From: CAVXJN01 sp963773585
GTDB lineage: Bacteria > Pseudomonadota > Gammaproteobacteria > JASBUN01
Direction: 5' to 3'
Length of the DNA stretch: 64,000 bases
Assembly: GCA_963773585.1 (NCBI GenBank)
Contig: CAVZBR010000004.1
Coordinates: forward strand, 868,001 to 932,000
Position 1 is the stretch's first letter. The number at the start of each line of letters is the position of its first letter. The position numbers were made by a program, and so were the translations under genes. The notes under the pieces were generated by a model. That model worked only from the letters and a program-made list of their open reading frames with translations, had not been told where the DNA came from and made no database searches. Below, in pieces: positions 36,961 through 46,495 of the stretch.

Positions 36961-38271
36961 TTATTTATTGTCAGCACTCACCGTTGGAGTGCCTTCTCTG
37001 GCGATGGCGCGATAGCCAATGTCGCGCCGGCAAAACGCGTCCTGCCAGTTGATCTGATCCACCAGGGTGTAGGCCCGCCGCTGAGCCGCCGATACCGTAT
37101 CCCCCAGCCCGACGCAACAAAGCACACGGCCGCCGTCGGTGACCACTTCGCTTTCGCTTTCCCGGGTGCCGGCATGGAACACTTTGGCGTCCGCGGAGTC
37201 GGTCTGCGGAAGACCCTGGATCGGGTCGCCGCGGCGATAGGCACCGGGATAGCCGCCGGCGGCCATCACCACGCCCAGCGCCGGCCGTGGGTCCCACTGT
37301 GCCTGGCAGCGGTCCAGGCGGCCGGCTACGGCGGCTTGGCAGAGCTCCACCAGATCCGACTGCAAGCGCATCATGATGGGCTGGGTCTCGGGATCGCCGA
37401 AGCGGCAATTGTATTCGAGCACCTTGGGCGAGCCTTGGGCGTCGATCATGACCCCGGCGTAGAGAAAACCGGTATAGGGAATGCCTTCGCTGGCCAAGCC
37501 GAGAACCGTCGGTTCGATGATTTCGCGCAGAATTCGCTGGTGAACCTCGGCGCTGACCACCGGCGCCGGGGAATACGCCCCCATGCCACCGGTGTTGGGC
37601 CCTGAATCGCCATCGTCGCGGGCCTTATGGTCCTGGGAGGTGGCCATGGGCAGGATGCTGGCGCCGTCGACCATGCAGATGAAACTGGCTTCCTCGCCGG
37701 TGAGGAATTCCTCGATCACCACCCGGCTGCCGGCGGCGCCGAAGGCGTTGCCTGCCAGCATGTCGCGTACTGCGGCTTCGGCTTCGGCTTTGCTCTGCGC
37801 CAGGATTACACCCTTGCCGGCCGCCAGACCGTCGGCTTTGACCACAATCGGCGCGCCGTGGTCGTGAATAAACGCCAGGGCCTCATTGAGATCGGTGAAT
37901 ACGCCGTAGCGGGCAGTCGGGATGCCGTGGCGGGCGAGGAAGTCCTTGGCGAAGGCTTTCGAGCCCTCAAGTTGCGCCGCCTCACGGGTGGGTCCGAATA
38001 TGGCCAGCCCGCCGTCCCGGAAGGTGTCGACAATGCCGGCGACCAGTGGCGCTTCGGGGCCCACGATCGTCAGATCGACGCCCGCTGTCTGGGCGAAATT
38101 CAGGAGTCCGGGGATGTCTTCGGCGCCGATATCGACGTTGCGCAGACCGGTCTCGCGCGCCGTGCCGGCATTGCCCGGCGCCACGTACACGGTTTCCACT
38201 GCGGCCGATTGTGCTGCCCGCCACGCCAAGGCGTGCTCGCGGCCCCCGCCGCCTACGACCAATACCTTCAT
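36961..38271 (-). CDS. purD: Phosphoribosylamine-glycine ligase PurD
   Basis: PurD joins glycine to phosphoribosylamine in purine synthesis. The 436-residue ATP-grasp product starts MKVLVVGGGGREHALAWRA at 38271 and has PIVVKADGLAAGKGVILAQ, EFLTGEEASF and EYNCRFGDPETQPIM. The family's usual partner purH lies on the same strand, separated by a gene in the opposite orientation. Confidence 0.97.
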   Translation of the reverse strand: MKVLVVGGGGREHALAWRAAQSAAVETVYVAPGNAGTARETGLRNVDIGAEDIPGLLNFAQTAGVDLTIVGPEAPLVAGIVDTFRDGGLAIFGPTREAAQLEGSKAFAKDFLARHGIPTARYGVFTDLNEALAFIHDHGAPIVVKADGLAAGKGVILAQSKAEAEAAVRDMLAGNAFGAAGSRVVIEEFLTGEEASFICMVDGASILPMATSQDHKARDDGDSGPNTGGMGAYSPAPVVSAEVHQRILREIIEPTVLGLASEGIPYTGFLYAGVMIDAQGSPKVLEYNCRFGDPETQPIMMRLQSDLVELCQAAVAGRLDRCQAQWDPRPALGVVMAAGGYPGAYRRGDPIQGLPQTDSADAKVFHAGTRESESEVVTDGGRVLCCVGLGDTVSAAQRRAYTLVDQINWQDAFCRRDIGYRAIAREGTPTVSADNK

Positions 38272-38366
38272 AACTACTCCTAACCGGGTTGGTGAGGACG
38301 AAAAACGGCTCAATTTAGCGATCGAGCGACCGCTATCTTAACAGGACCACGAGAAGGAAGGCTTCG

Positions 38367-40109
38367 ATGGCGGTCGATCCCGGCCAGCGGACGAAATTGT
38401 TGACGCGCGTCATGGGTCAACCGGTGAACCGGGCGCTGATGGCCAGCTTCGTGCTGGTCGCAGTGGTGCCGTTGGCGCTGCTGGGCATGAAATTGTACCG
38501 CGCAGCCTGGGACGACGCCTGGCGCGAGATTCAAGAAAAGCATCAGCTCCTGGCCCAGAACCTGGCCGCGCCGATTTCGATCTATGTCGAGGACCACCGC
38601 CACGCGCTGGCGTTGCTGGCGTCTTCGCTCGAGCAGCCGATTCAGGGCGAAGACGTGCCCAAGGCGCTGGAGGAATTCCTGGGACGTGCGGCGATGCATC
38701 TGCGTGGCTTCCGGTCCATCTCCCTGGTCGATACTGACGGCAGGACGCTCTACACGTCCGATCCCCACGGCGCCATGCCGGGACATGCCGATGTGTTTGC
38801 CGACGAAACCTGTTTCCTGCGCGCGCGCAACCAGGGCGCAGGCGTTTTGTCCGGCGTCAAGCCGAGTCCGCTCACCGGCAAACCGACGGTGTTGCTTTCG
38901 CAGCCGGTCCGGGATTCCCAGGGCGGCGTCCGGGCAGTGCTGCTGGGTGAATTGCGCATCGACATGATCGAAAAACTGCGCCGCAACATTCGTTTCGGCA
39001 AGCGGGGCCACTCGGCGATCGTCGATCGATTCGGCCACGTCGTGGCCCATCCCAATCCGGACTGGATGGAAGACATGCACGACTTGTCCAGCTGGCCGAT
39101 CGTCAAAGCCATGATGGCGGGCAAGACCGGCGTCACCGAGTTCTACTCATCGTTCGTCAAACAGTCGATGGTGGCCGGTTATGCCAGCGTTCCCGGCATC
39201 GGCTGGGGCGTAATGGTGCCGCAACCCAAAGCCGAGGTGGAAAGCCGCGTCGCCGATCTGCTTTGGGCGGAGTTCGCCTGGGGCGTTTTCGGCCTGGTTC
39301 TCGGGCTCATACTGGCGGTCGCGCTGGCCCGATGGATTGCCAATCCTCTCAGGCGCCTTGCGCTGGCCACCAATGATCTGGCGGAAGGCGACTTCAAAGG
39401 CAAGCTACCGCCTGCGCCGAGCCACGCACCTCGGGAAGTGCGGCAGTTGGCCGGTGCCTTCGCCACAGCCTTCGAGCGGATCGAGGATTCGCGTGCCCGC
39501 TACGACGGTTTGAACAGATTGCTGCAGCACCGGGTTGACGAGGCCACCCAGGATTTGCGCGATGCCAACGTCCGGCTGGAGGATTTGGCCCGCAAGGACC
39601 ACCTCACGACGCTGACCAATCGACGGCATTTCGAGGAGGTGCTGATTCAGCGGCTGAAGGTCCATCGCAAAGCTGTGCGCTGCATGTGCATATTGCTGCT
39701 GGACGTGGACAACTTCAAGTATATCAACGACGCCTTTGGCCATGCCGCCGGTGACGCGGTGTTGATTCAGTTGGCGCACCTGTTGGCCGAACAGGCCAGC
39801 GAGCACGAACTGGTGGCGCGCTACGGCGGCGATGAATTCGTGCTGCAAATGGATTGCATACCTGAAACCGGCCGCCATCGGGCGCGAAATATCCTGGCGT
39901 CCATTGCACGCCACTCGTTCCGCTGGCACGACCAGGAACTGCCTTTGACGGTGAGCATCGGCCTGTTATGCACCCACGGCGAGGAAGCCGAGGACGCGGA
40001 CGCCGAGGTCCTGTTGCGACGGATCGATCAAGCGCTTTACCGCGCCAAAGACGCCGGCAAGAACCGTCTGGTCGAAGTGGATGAACTGCGCGCCGGCGCC
40101 GCCGGCTGA
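38367..40109 (+). CDS. Membrane-bound diguanylate cyclase (Cache-HAMP-GGDEF)
   Basis: The 580-residue product has a membrane helix at about 24-42, a periplasmic Cache-like sensor (SISLVDTDGRTLYTSDPHG; GHSAIVDRFGHVVAHPNPDW), a second helix near residues 292-318, a HAMP-like linker and a GGDEF domain. The catalytic GGDEF is intact at 487-491 (ARYGGDEFVLQMD), predicting c-di-GMP synthesis. The inhibitory RxxD site is absent (the matching stretch is SEHE), so product inhibition is not expected. It lies in opposite orientation between purD and purH, with 7 bp between its stop and that of purH. Confidence 0.88.
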   Translation: MAVDPGQRTKLLTRVMGQPVNRALMASFVLVAVVPLALLGMKLYRAAWDDAWREIQEKHQLLAQNLAAPISIYVEDHRHALALLASSLEQPIQGEDVPKALEEFLGRAAMHLRGFRSISLVDTDGRTLYTSDPHGAMPGHADVFADETCFLRARNQGAGVLSGVKPSPLTGKPTVLLSQPVRDSQGGVRAVLLGELRIDMIEKLRRNIRFGKRGHSAIVDRFGHVVAHPNPDWMEDMHDLSSWPIVKAMMAGKTGVTEFYSSFVKQSMVAGYASVPGIGWGVMVPQPKAEVESRVADLLWAEFAWGVFGLVLGLILAVALARWIANPLRRLALATNDLAEGDFKGKLPPAPSHAPREVRQLAGAFATAFERIEDSRARYDGLNRLLQHRVDEATQDLRDANVRLEDLARKDHLTTLTNRRHFEEVLIQRLKVHRKAVRCMCILLLDVDNFKYINDAFGHAAGDAVLIQLAHLLAEQASEHELVARYGGDEFVLQMDCIPETGRHRARNILASIARHSFRWHDQELPLTVSIGLLCTHGEEAEDADAEVLLRRIDQALYRAKDAGKNRLVEVDELRAGAAG

Positions 40110-40116
40110 ACACCGC

Positions 40117-41682
40117 TCAGTGTCGGAAATGGCGCATTCCGGTAAACACCATCGCGATGCCGTGTTGGTCGGCGGCCTCGATGACCTCCTGGTCCCGTGT
40201 CGAACCGCCCGGCTGGATCACAGCAGTGACACCCGCTTCCGCCGCTGAGTCGAGGCCGTCGCGGAACGGGAAGAATGCATCCGACGCCATGACCGAGCCT
40301 TTGACTTCGAGGTCCGCGTCTGCGGCTTTGATGCCGGCGATACGGGCGCTGTAGACCCGGCTCATCTGGCCCGCGCCTACACCGATGGTCATCCCCTCCT
40401 TGCAGTACACAATTGCGTTGGACTTCACGAACTTGCACACCTTCCAGGCAAACAGCAGGTCTTCGAGTTCGGTATCGCTCGGGGTGCGCTTGGTGACCAC
40501 CCGCAGGTCGACGGCGGTCACCGTGCCCAGGTCGCGATCCTGTACCAACAACCCGCCCGTGACACGTTTGTAATCGAAGCCCGGTGTGCGCTCGCGCTCC
40601 CAGCTACCGCAGGTCAGTACCCGCACGTTGGGTTTTTTAGCCAGCACGGGCAGGCATTCCTCTTCCACGGCCGGAGCAATGATCACCTCCACGAATTGGC
40701 GGTCGAGAATGGTGCCCGCGGTCTCTGCATCCAAGGGCCTGTTGAAGGCGATAATGCCGCCGAACGCAGAGGTGGGATCGGTCTTGTACGCGCGCTCGTA
40801 GGCTTCCAGTTGCGTTGCCGCGATCGCCACGCCGCATGGGTTGGCGTGCTTGACGATCACGCAAGCGGCCATTTCGAATTGCTTTACACATTCCAGCGCC
40901 GCGTCGGTATCGGCGATGTTATTGAATGACAGTTCTTTTCCCTGGATCTGAGTGGCGGTCGACACCGAGGCTTCGGCCGGTTCTGGTTCGACATAGAACG
41001 CCGCTTGCTGATGGGGGTTCTCGCCATAGCGCAGCGCTTGTGCCATCAGGAACTGAACATTGTAGGTATTCGGGAAGCCCTGGGGTTTGCCGTCGGCGCC
41101 GATGGCGCCGAGATAATTGGCGATTACGCCGTCATAGTGGGCCGTGTGTTCGAAGGTTTTCATGGCCAGGGCGAAGCGGGTGGCGTCCGATACCGCGCCG
41201 CGGTTTTCCTGCATTTCGTCCAACACCAGCGCATAGTCCTCGGCATCGACGAGCACGGTCACGGAAACATGATTCTTGGCTGCGGCGCGCAGCATGGTCG
41301 GTCCGCCGATATCGATGTTTTCAATCGCGGTGGCGAGATTGCAGCCCGGCTTTGCCACGGTCTGTTCGAAGGGATAGAGGTTGACCACCACCAGATCGAT
41401 CGGCTCGATGGCATGCTGACGCATGACCGGTTCGTCTTCGCCGCGCCGTCCGAGAAGGCCGCCGTGGATTTTCGGGTGCAGCGTTTTCAGACGACCGTCC
41501 ATCATTTCCGGGAAGCCCGTGTAATCGGAAACTTCGGTGACTGGAATCCCGTTGTCTGCCAGCAATCGGGCTGTGCCGCCGGTGGACAGGATTTCGACTC
41601 CCATGCCGTGCAATTTGCGGGCGAAATCGACAATGCCGGTCTTGTCGGAGACGCTGATGAGTGCGCGCTGAATCTTGCTCAT
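40117..41682 (-). CDS. purH: Bifunctional AICAR formyltransferase / IMP cyclohydrolase PurH
   Basis: PurH catalyses the last two steps of IMP synthesis. The 521-residue product starts MSKIQRALISVSDKTGIVDF, has the N-terminal MGS-like cyclohydrolase domain (STGGTARLLADNGIPVTEVS; GRLKTLHPKIHGG) and the transformylase domain with VIVKHANPCGVA and DAFFPFRDGLDSAAE. Fis lies just upstream on the same strand, as is common (dusB-fis-purH). Confidence 0.97.
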   Translation of the reverse strand: MSKIQRALISVSDKTGIVDFARKLHGMGVEILSTGGTARLLADNGIPVTEVSDYTGFPEMMDGRLKTLHPKIHGGLLGRRGEDEPVMRQHAIEPIDLVVVNLYPFEQTVAKPGCNLATAIENIDIGGPTMLRAAAKNHVSVTVLVDAEDYALVLDEMQENRGAVSDATRFALAMKTFEHTAHYDGVIANYLGAIGADGKPQGFPNTYNVQFLMAQALRYGENPHQQAAFYVEPEPAEASVSTATQIQGKELSFNNIADTDAALECVKQFEMAACVIVKHANPCGVAIAATQLEAYERAYKTDPTSAFGGIIAFNRPLDAETAGTILDRQFVEVIIAPAVEEECLPVLAKKPNVRVLTCGSWERERTPGFDYKRVTGGLLVQDRDLGTVTAVDLRVVTKRTPSDTELEDLLFAWKVCKFVKSNAIVYCKEGMTIGVGAGQMSRVYSARIAGIKAADADLEVKGSVMASDAFFPFRDGLDSAAEAGVTAVIQPGGSTRDQEVIEAADQHGIAMVFTGMRHFRH

Positions 41683-41787
41683 AGTCGGTGCGTTCTGTTG
41701 GGTCGGACCCTGGCGGGCCGTTGAAAGAACCGAGGGTCCCCGGGCGGATCGTGGCCGCGACCCGTGGGCCGCGGCCGGTTGCAAAGA

Positions 41788-42087
41788 TTAGTCGTTGAGT
41801 CCGTGCTGGGCGAGTTTTTTGCGCAATGTGCTGCGATTGATGCCGAGCATTTTCGCGGCGCGGGTTTGATTGCCCTGTACTTGCTGCATCACCGTTGCCA
41901 GCAACGGCTTTTCGACTTCCGACATCACCATCTCATACAAATTTCCCGGGGCATGTCCGTTCAGATCGCGAAAGTAGGTTTCCACAGCGCCTTTGACGAA
42001 ACTCGACAAGCATACGTTGTCGGTCGGAAACGCTGCCACCTGCTCGTCGCTACTGACCGCTGCCTGGGAAGCATTGGAGTAGCTCAT
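41788..42087 (-). CDS. fis: DNA-binding protein Fis
   Basis: A nucleoid-associated factor that bends DNA and activates rRNA and tRNA promoters. The 99-residue product ends in the helix-turn-helix NQTRAAKMLGINRSTLRKKLAQHG, here spread over residues 73-96. It overlaps the dusB stop by four bases (ATGA), the standard dusB-fis coupling. Confidence 0.97.
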   Translation of the reverse strand: MSYSNASQAAVSSDEQVAAFPTDNVCLSSFVKGAVETYFRDLNGHAPGNLYEMVMSEVEKPLLATVMQQVQGNQTRAAKMLGINRSTLRKKLAQHGLND

Positions 42088-43070
42088 GCGGCGAGACCCT
42101 CCTGGTCGGCAAGACGGTCGAAGAAGTCGCGCGTCATTGCCAGTTGTTGTTGTTTTGATTCCACCCGATTGACGGCATCACGAAACACCGCGCCACCGCG
42201 CTGGCCCTTGCTGTACCAGGAGATATGTTTGCGGGCGATGCGCACCCCAGTGTGCTCGCCGTAGAACTGGTAGAGATTCTTCAGGTGGCCCAGCATGATG
42301 TCGCGAATCTCCTCCACCGAGGGCTCGGGCAGCTTTTCCCCGGTAGCGAGAAAATGTTCGATCTCCCGGAAGATCCACGGCCGCCCTTGAGCGGCGCGGC
42401 CGATCATCACGGCATCGGCGCCGGTGTGCTCGAGCACCTGTCGGGCCTTTTCGGGAGTGTCGATGTCGCCGTTGGCGGTTACAGGAATGCATACCGCACT
42501 TTTAACTGCGCGAATAGTGTCATATTCCGCCTCGCCTTTGTACATGCAGGCGCGGGTGCGCCCATGCATGGCCAGGGCGCAGATACCTGCATCTTCCGCG
42601 ATGCGGGCGATGCGCAGCGCGTTGCGGTTTTGCTGATCCCAACCGGTGCGGATCTTGAGCGTCACCGGTACAGCCACGGCCTTGACCACGGCGTCGAGAA
42701 TGGAGGCAACCAGATCCTCGTGACGTAGCAGCGCGGAACCGGCCAACACGTTGCAGACTTTCTTGGCAGGGCAACCCATATTGATATCGATGATCTGCGC
42801 GCCGGTGTCGACATTATAACGGGCCGCGTCAGCCATCATCTGTGGATCGGCGCCGGCTATCTGCACGATGCGCGGTTCCACTTCGCCGTCATGGTTGGCG
42901 CGACGCTGGGTTTTCTTGCTGCCCCAAAGCAACGAATTCGACGACACCATTTCGGATACGGCCATACCCGCGCCAAGCTGTTTGCACAATTGACGGAAAG
43001 GCCTGTCGGTCACACCGGCCATGGGAGCGAGTATTAAATTGTTGCGTAATTTAAAGGGGCCGATCTGCAT
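42084..43070 (-). CDS. dusB: tRNA-dihydrouridine synthase DusB
   Basis: A flavoenzyme that makes dihydrouridine in tRNA. The 328-residue TIM-barrel product has APMAGVTDRPFRQLC, catalytic Cys100 in DINMGCPAKKV and HGRTRACMYKGEAEYD. First gene of the dusB-fis operon. Confidence 0.97.
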   Translation of the reverse strand: MQIGPFKLRNNLILAPMAGVTDRPFRQLCKQLGAGMAVSEMVSSNSLLWGSKKTQRRANHDGEVEPRIVQIAGADPQMMADAARYNVDTGAQIIDINMGCPAKKVCNVLAGSALLRHEDLVASILDAVVKAVAVPVTLKIRTGWDQQNRNALRIARIAEDAGICALAMHGRTRACMYKGEAEYDTIRAVKSAVCIPVTANGDIDTPEKARQVLEHTGADAVMIGRAAQGRPWIFREIEHFLATGEKLPEPSVEEIRDIMLGHLKNLYQFYGEHTGVRIARKHISWYSKGQRGGAVFRDAVNRVESKQQQLAMTRDFFDRLADQEGLAA

Positions 43071-43124
43071 GTCTGCACGCCCGTTGTCCGTCTAGTCGTC
43101 GCGGTGTTGAACGGCGGACGAGCA

Positions 43125-43153
43125 ATAATACTCTCAAAGGAGGGCGTGATAAA
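43125..43153 (-). promoter_or_regulatory. Putative dusB-fis promoter
   Basis: On the minus strand TTTATC and TATTAT are separated by 17 bp. The -10 is followed by a GC-rich discriminator (TGCTCGTCCGCCG), a feature of stringently controlled promoters such as E. coli fis. An AT-rich tract lies upstream at about 43165-43192, consistent with an UP element. Confidence 0.5.
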
Positions 43154-43204
43154 GGCGTCTCGACGATCGAAATAGATCAAAAAATTTTACAATCGAAACG
43201 ACGC

Positions 43205-44026
43205 TCAATAAAACGCGAAGCTATAGCTGTTGACATCGACAAACGGTCGTGTCACTTCGATCAGCGCCGTTACCGGGGCGCGCGGCACCATGCCTTGCCC
43301 CGTGTTGATGTTTCCACGCAAATATTCCGCCGGACGAAATCGGCGCAATGCGACCGTTTGTCCGCGCAAGTCTGACAATTTCACTTCGAGGATCGGGAAC
43401 GGCTGAGTGAATTTTGCGGTGTTTACGAAGGTCGCCTGGATCAGCAACGCGCTGCGTGTATCTGGATGCTCGCTGACTTCGCTCGACAACATGCGCAGCT
43501 CGGCGAGGTTGCGCGCGTACGGCACGTCACAGGGGATCGCCGCCGACAGGACGCCGCACATGTCCACCAGCCAGGGGCGAGATTTCGGAAACTGGTTCAC
43601 CAATTGGACGCGCTTGAAATAGACATACTGCAGCGCAAGGCACAGTGCCAGAACGATTATCGCGATGCCCCATGCCGATCCGTGGCGCCGGGCACCGCGC
43701 TTGTTGACCTGCTCGAAATCTTCCAGCAACACCGCGGGGATCGGTTCTTGCGCCGGTTGCGGCCGGACATTGGTGTCGGGTTCCGATACCGGCGTTTGTT
43801 CTTCGGCGGGCGGTGCAGTCGGCGTGCCGGGCGCCGCTGCGGTTGCCAGTTCCACGGAATCGGGCTCGGTTCGTGGGCTGGAGTCTGCGTCCGGATCGGG
43901 CAGCAACGCCGCGCGCGCGTCGAATACCGAGCCGCACTTGCCGCACCGAGCTTTTCCGCCGGCGGCGTTAAGCTGTTGCTCGGTAATCAGAAATGTTGTC
44001 TGGCATTCGGTACAACGGGTGCGCAT
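43205..44026 (-). CDS. Zinc-ribbon and DUF3426 membrane protein
   Basis: The 273-residue product begins with a zinc ribbon (C5-x2-C8, C28-x2-C31; MRTRCTECQTTFLITEQQL), followed by a Pro/Glu-rich linker, one membrane helix (about 121-141) and a C-terminal DUF3426 domain (LAELRMLSSEVSEHPDTRSA). The prmA-zinc ribbon-dusB-fis order is common in beta- and gammaproteobacteria. Function unknown. The longer frame reads back into prmA and is not used. Confidence 0.88.
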   Translation of the reverse strand: MRTRCTECQTTFLITEQQLNAAGGKARCGKCGSVFDARAALLPDPDADSSPRTEPDSVELATAAAPGTPTAPPAEEQTPVSEPDTNVRPQPAQEPIPAVLLEDFEQVNKRGARRHGSAWGIAIIVLALCLALQYVYFKRVQLVNQFPKSRPWLVDMCGVLSAAIPCDVPYARNLAELRMLSSEVSEHPDTRSALLIQATFVNTAKFTQPFPILEVKLSDLRGQTVALRRFRPAEYLRGNINTGQGMVPRAPVTALIEVTRPFVDVNSYSFAFY

Positions 44027-44084
44027 GACGGGTTGGGCGATCCTGGGTCGATGTTCGGCAAAGCTTTGGGCGCGCAAAACACGG

Positions 44085-44996
44085 CTACGCGGATGTGTCA
44101 CCTGGCACCTTATCCGATCTGCGCACGCCGTCCAAGCGCGCCCAGCCGTCGCGCAACTGCGGCGCTGACAATTCGAAGTTGGTGCTGTAGCACTGCAGCA
44201 ATCCGTCCACTTGCTCGTCAAGGATTCCGGACATCACAAGCTTGCCGCCTGGTTTTACCAACCTTGCAAAAAGCGGCGCCAGTTGCAGCAGCGGACCGGC
44301 CAGAATATTTGCCAGCAGCAAGTCGCCGGGCTGATGTCGGTACTGCTCGGACAGGTAGGTGTCGATGCGCTGGGCGACGCCGTTCTTGTGGGCATTGTCG
44401 ACGGTCGCCAGCAGCGCTTGCGGATCGTTGTCCACCGCGTCCACGTGACTCGCGCCCAGCAGCAATGCGGCAATCGCCAGAATTCCGGAGCCGCAGCCGA
44501 AATCGATTACGGCGTTTTCACGCGGCGGATGTGCATCCAGCCACTCCAGACACAGCGCCGTGGTGGGATGCGTGCCGGTACCGAACGCCAGACCCGGATC
44601 GAGCCGCAGGTTGATGGCGTCGCGCCGAGGTGCGGTGAAACCCTCGGGCACGACCCATAATTGCGACCCGAAACGCATCGGTTGGTAACCGTCCATCCAG
44701 GCCCGGGTCCAGTCCCGGTCTTCCAGCGGGTTGGCGTGCAGAAGCGGCGCTTGCTCGAGGGCTAGTGCCTGCTGCAACGACAATCCGATCAATTGCGGTT
44801 CGGCGTCGGCCGCGAACAGACCGGTGACCCGTATGCGTGGCCATAGCGGCGTCTCGCCGGGTCCCGGCTCCAATACCGGATCGTCGCCGCCGTCGGACAG
44901 GGTCACGGATGCCGCGCCGGCATCCAGCAGCGCCGTCTCATATGCATCCGGCAGCGCGTCGCGCGGCAGGTCCAGTGAAATTTCCAACCAGGGCAT
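44085..44996 (-). CDS. prmA: Ribosomal protein L11 methyltransferase PrmA
   Basis: PrmA trimethylates ribosomal protein L11. The 303-residue product starts MPWLEISLDLPRDAL and contains the substrate-side FGTGTHPTTALCLEWLD and SAM-binding VIDFGCGSGILAIAALLLGA. The stop lies 59 bp before the DUF3426 gene. Confidence 0.95.
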   Translation of the reverse strand: MPWLEISLDLPRDALPDAYETALLDAGAASVTLSDGGDDPVLEPGPGETPLWPRIRVTGLFAADAEPQLIGLSLQQALALEQAPLLHANPLEDRDWTRAWMDGYQPMRFGSQLWVVPEGFTAPRRDAINLRLDPGLAFGTGTHPTTALCLEWLDAHPPRENAVIDFGCGSGILAIAALLLGASHVDAVDNDPQALLATVDNAHKNGVAQRIDTYLSEQYRHQPGDLLLANILAGPLLQLAPLFARLVKPGGKLVMSGILDEQVDGLLQCYSTNFELSAPQLRDGWARLDGVRRSDKVPGDTSA

Positions 44997-45028
44997 GATG
45001 GAGGTCCGGGAGCTGGTGCGAACGTGCA

Positions 45029-45070
45029 CGCGCCCCTACTGCGAGCCCCTGTGCTCGCAGTAGGGGCGCG
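45029..45070. repeat. Long perfect inverted repeat between accC and prmA
   Basis: CGCGCCCCTACTGCGAG and CTCGCAGTAGGGGCGCG form a perfect 17-bp stem around an 8-nt loop, in the 104-bp gap between accC and prmA. Part of one arm (CAGTAGGG) recurs just after it. No T-tract, so a REP-like or mRNA-processing element is as likely as a terminator. Confidence 0.7.
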
Positions 45071-45100
45071 CAGTAGGGCGAATCCGTCGCGGGCCGATGC

Positions 45101-46441
45101 CTACAATCCGAGCTTCTTCTCTAGATAATGAATGTTGGTGCCGCCGCGATGGAATGCGGCGTCGGTGATCAGATCTTGATGCAATTCAATATTGGTGCGA
45201 ATGCCATCGATCACGATTTCGCTCAATGCCTGACGCATACGCGCCAGTGCGATCGCGCGGGAATTTCCATGTGCCACCAGCTTCGCGATCATGGAATCGT
45301 AATTCGGCGGCACGCGATAGCCGTTGTAGATATGGGTGTCGATGCGAATGCCCGGACCGCCGGCCGCATGATACTGGGTAATGGTACCGGGGCAGGGTAA
45401 AAACGTTTTCGGGTCTTCGGCGTTGATGCGGCACTCCACCGCATGGCCGCTCCAGCGGATGTCTTTCTGGCGCAGCGACAGCTTTTCGCCTGCGGCAATC
45501 AGGATCTGTTCACGGATGATATCGACGCCGGTGATCATTTCGGTAACCGGGTGTTCCACTTGCACGCGGGTGTTCATCTCGATGAAGTAGAATTCGCCGT
45601 CCTGATACAGGAACTCGAAAGTACCGGCGCCCCGATAACCAATGTCGCGGCAGGCCTGGGCACACACCTCGCCCATTCGCGAGCGCTGTTCCTCGGTGAT
45701 GCCCGGAGCCGGCGCTTCCTCGATGACTTTCTGGTGACGGCGCTGCATGGAGCAGTCCCGTTCGCCTAAATGAATGGCATTGCCGTGCTCGTCGGCGAGC
45801 ACCTGGAATTCCACGTGGCGCGGCGTTTCCAGGTATTTCTCCATATATACCGTGTCATTGCCGAAGGCGTTGCCGGCCTCCATACGCGTCAGTGCGATGG
45901 CATTGAGCAGGCTGGCTTCGCCATGCACCACCCGCATGCCGCGACCGCCGCCGCCGCCGGCGGCTTTGATGATGACCGGATATCCGATCGCACGCGCCAA
46001 TCGCAGACTTTCCTCGCCGTCATCGTCCAGCGGGCCGTCGGAACCCGGAACGCACGGCACGCCGGCTTCCTTCATGGCGCGGATTGCGGAAACCTTGTCG
46101 CCCATCAGGCGAATGGTTTCCGAGCGGGGGCCGATGAATATAAAGCCGGATTCCTCAACCCGTTCGGCAAAGTCGGCGTTTTCCGACAGAAATCCATAAC
46201 CGGGATGAATGGCCACGGCGTCCGTCACTTCCGCGGCACTGATCAACGCCGGGATATTGAGATAGCTTTCGGCCGATGGCGGCCCGCCGATACAGACTGA
46301 TTCGTTGGCCAGGCGTACGTGCTTGAGATCGCGATCCGCGGACGAGTGTACGGCGACGGTTTTGATGCCTAGTTCGTGGCAGGCGCGCAGGATGCGCAAG
46401 GCGATCTCGCCTCGGTTGGCAATGACGATCTTTTCCAGCAT
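45101..46441 (-). CDS. accC: Acetyl-CoA carboxylase, biotin carboxylase subunit AccC
   Basis: Carboxylates the biotin of AccB in the first step of fatty acid synthesis. The 446-residue ATP-grasp product starts MLEKIVIANRGEIALRILRA and has VIIKAAGGGGGRGMRVV, HVEFQVLADEHGNAIHLGER and EMNTRVQVEHPVTEMITG. It follows accB closely on the same strand. Confidence 0.97.
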   Translation of the reverse strand: MLEKIVIANRGEIALRILRACHELGIKTVAVHSSADRDLKHVRLANESVCIGGPPSAESYLNIPALISAAEVTDAVAIHPGYGFLSENADFAERVEESGFIFIGPRSETIRLMGDKVSAIRAMKEAGVPCVPGSDGPLDDDGEESLRLARAIGYPVIIKAAGGGGGRGMRVVHGEASLLNAIALTRMEAGNAFGNDTVYMEKYLETPRHVEFQVLADEHGNAIHLGERDCSMQRRHQKVIEEAPAPGITEEQRSRMGEVCAQACRDIGYRGAGTFEFLYQDGEFYFIEMNTRVQVEHPVTEMITGVDIIREQILIAAGEKLSLRQKDIRWSGHAVECRINAEDPKTFLPCPGTITQYHAAGGPGIRIDTHIYNGYRVPPNYDSMIAKLVAHGNSRAIALARMRQALSEIVIDGIRTNIELHQDLITDAAFHRGGTNIHYLEKKLGL

Positions 46442-46495
46442 CGGTTGATGGACCTGCAGCAATGGTTACGTGGATGAGCGCCCGGAGGGGCGGCG

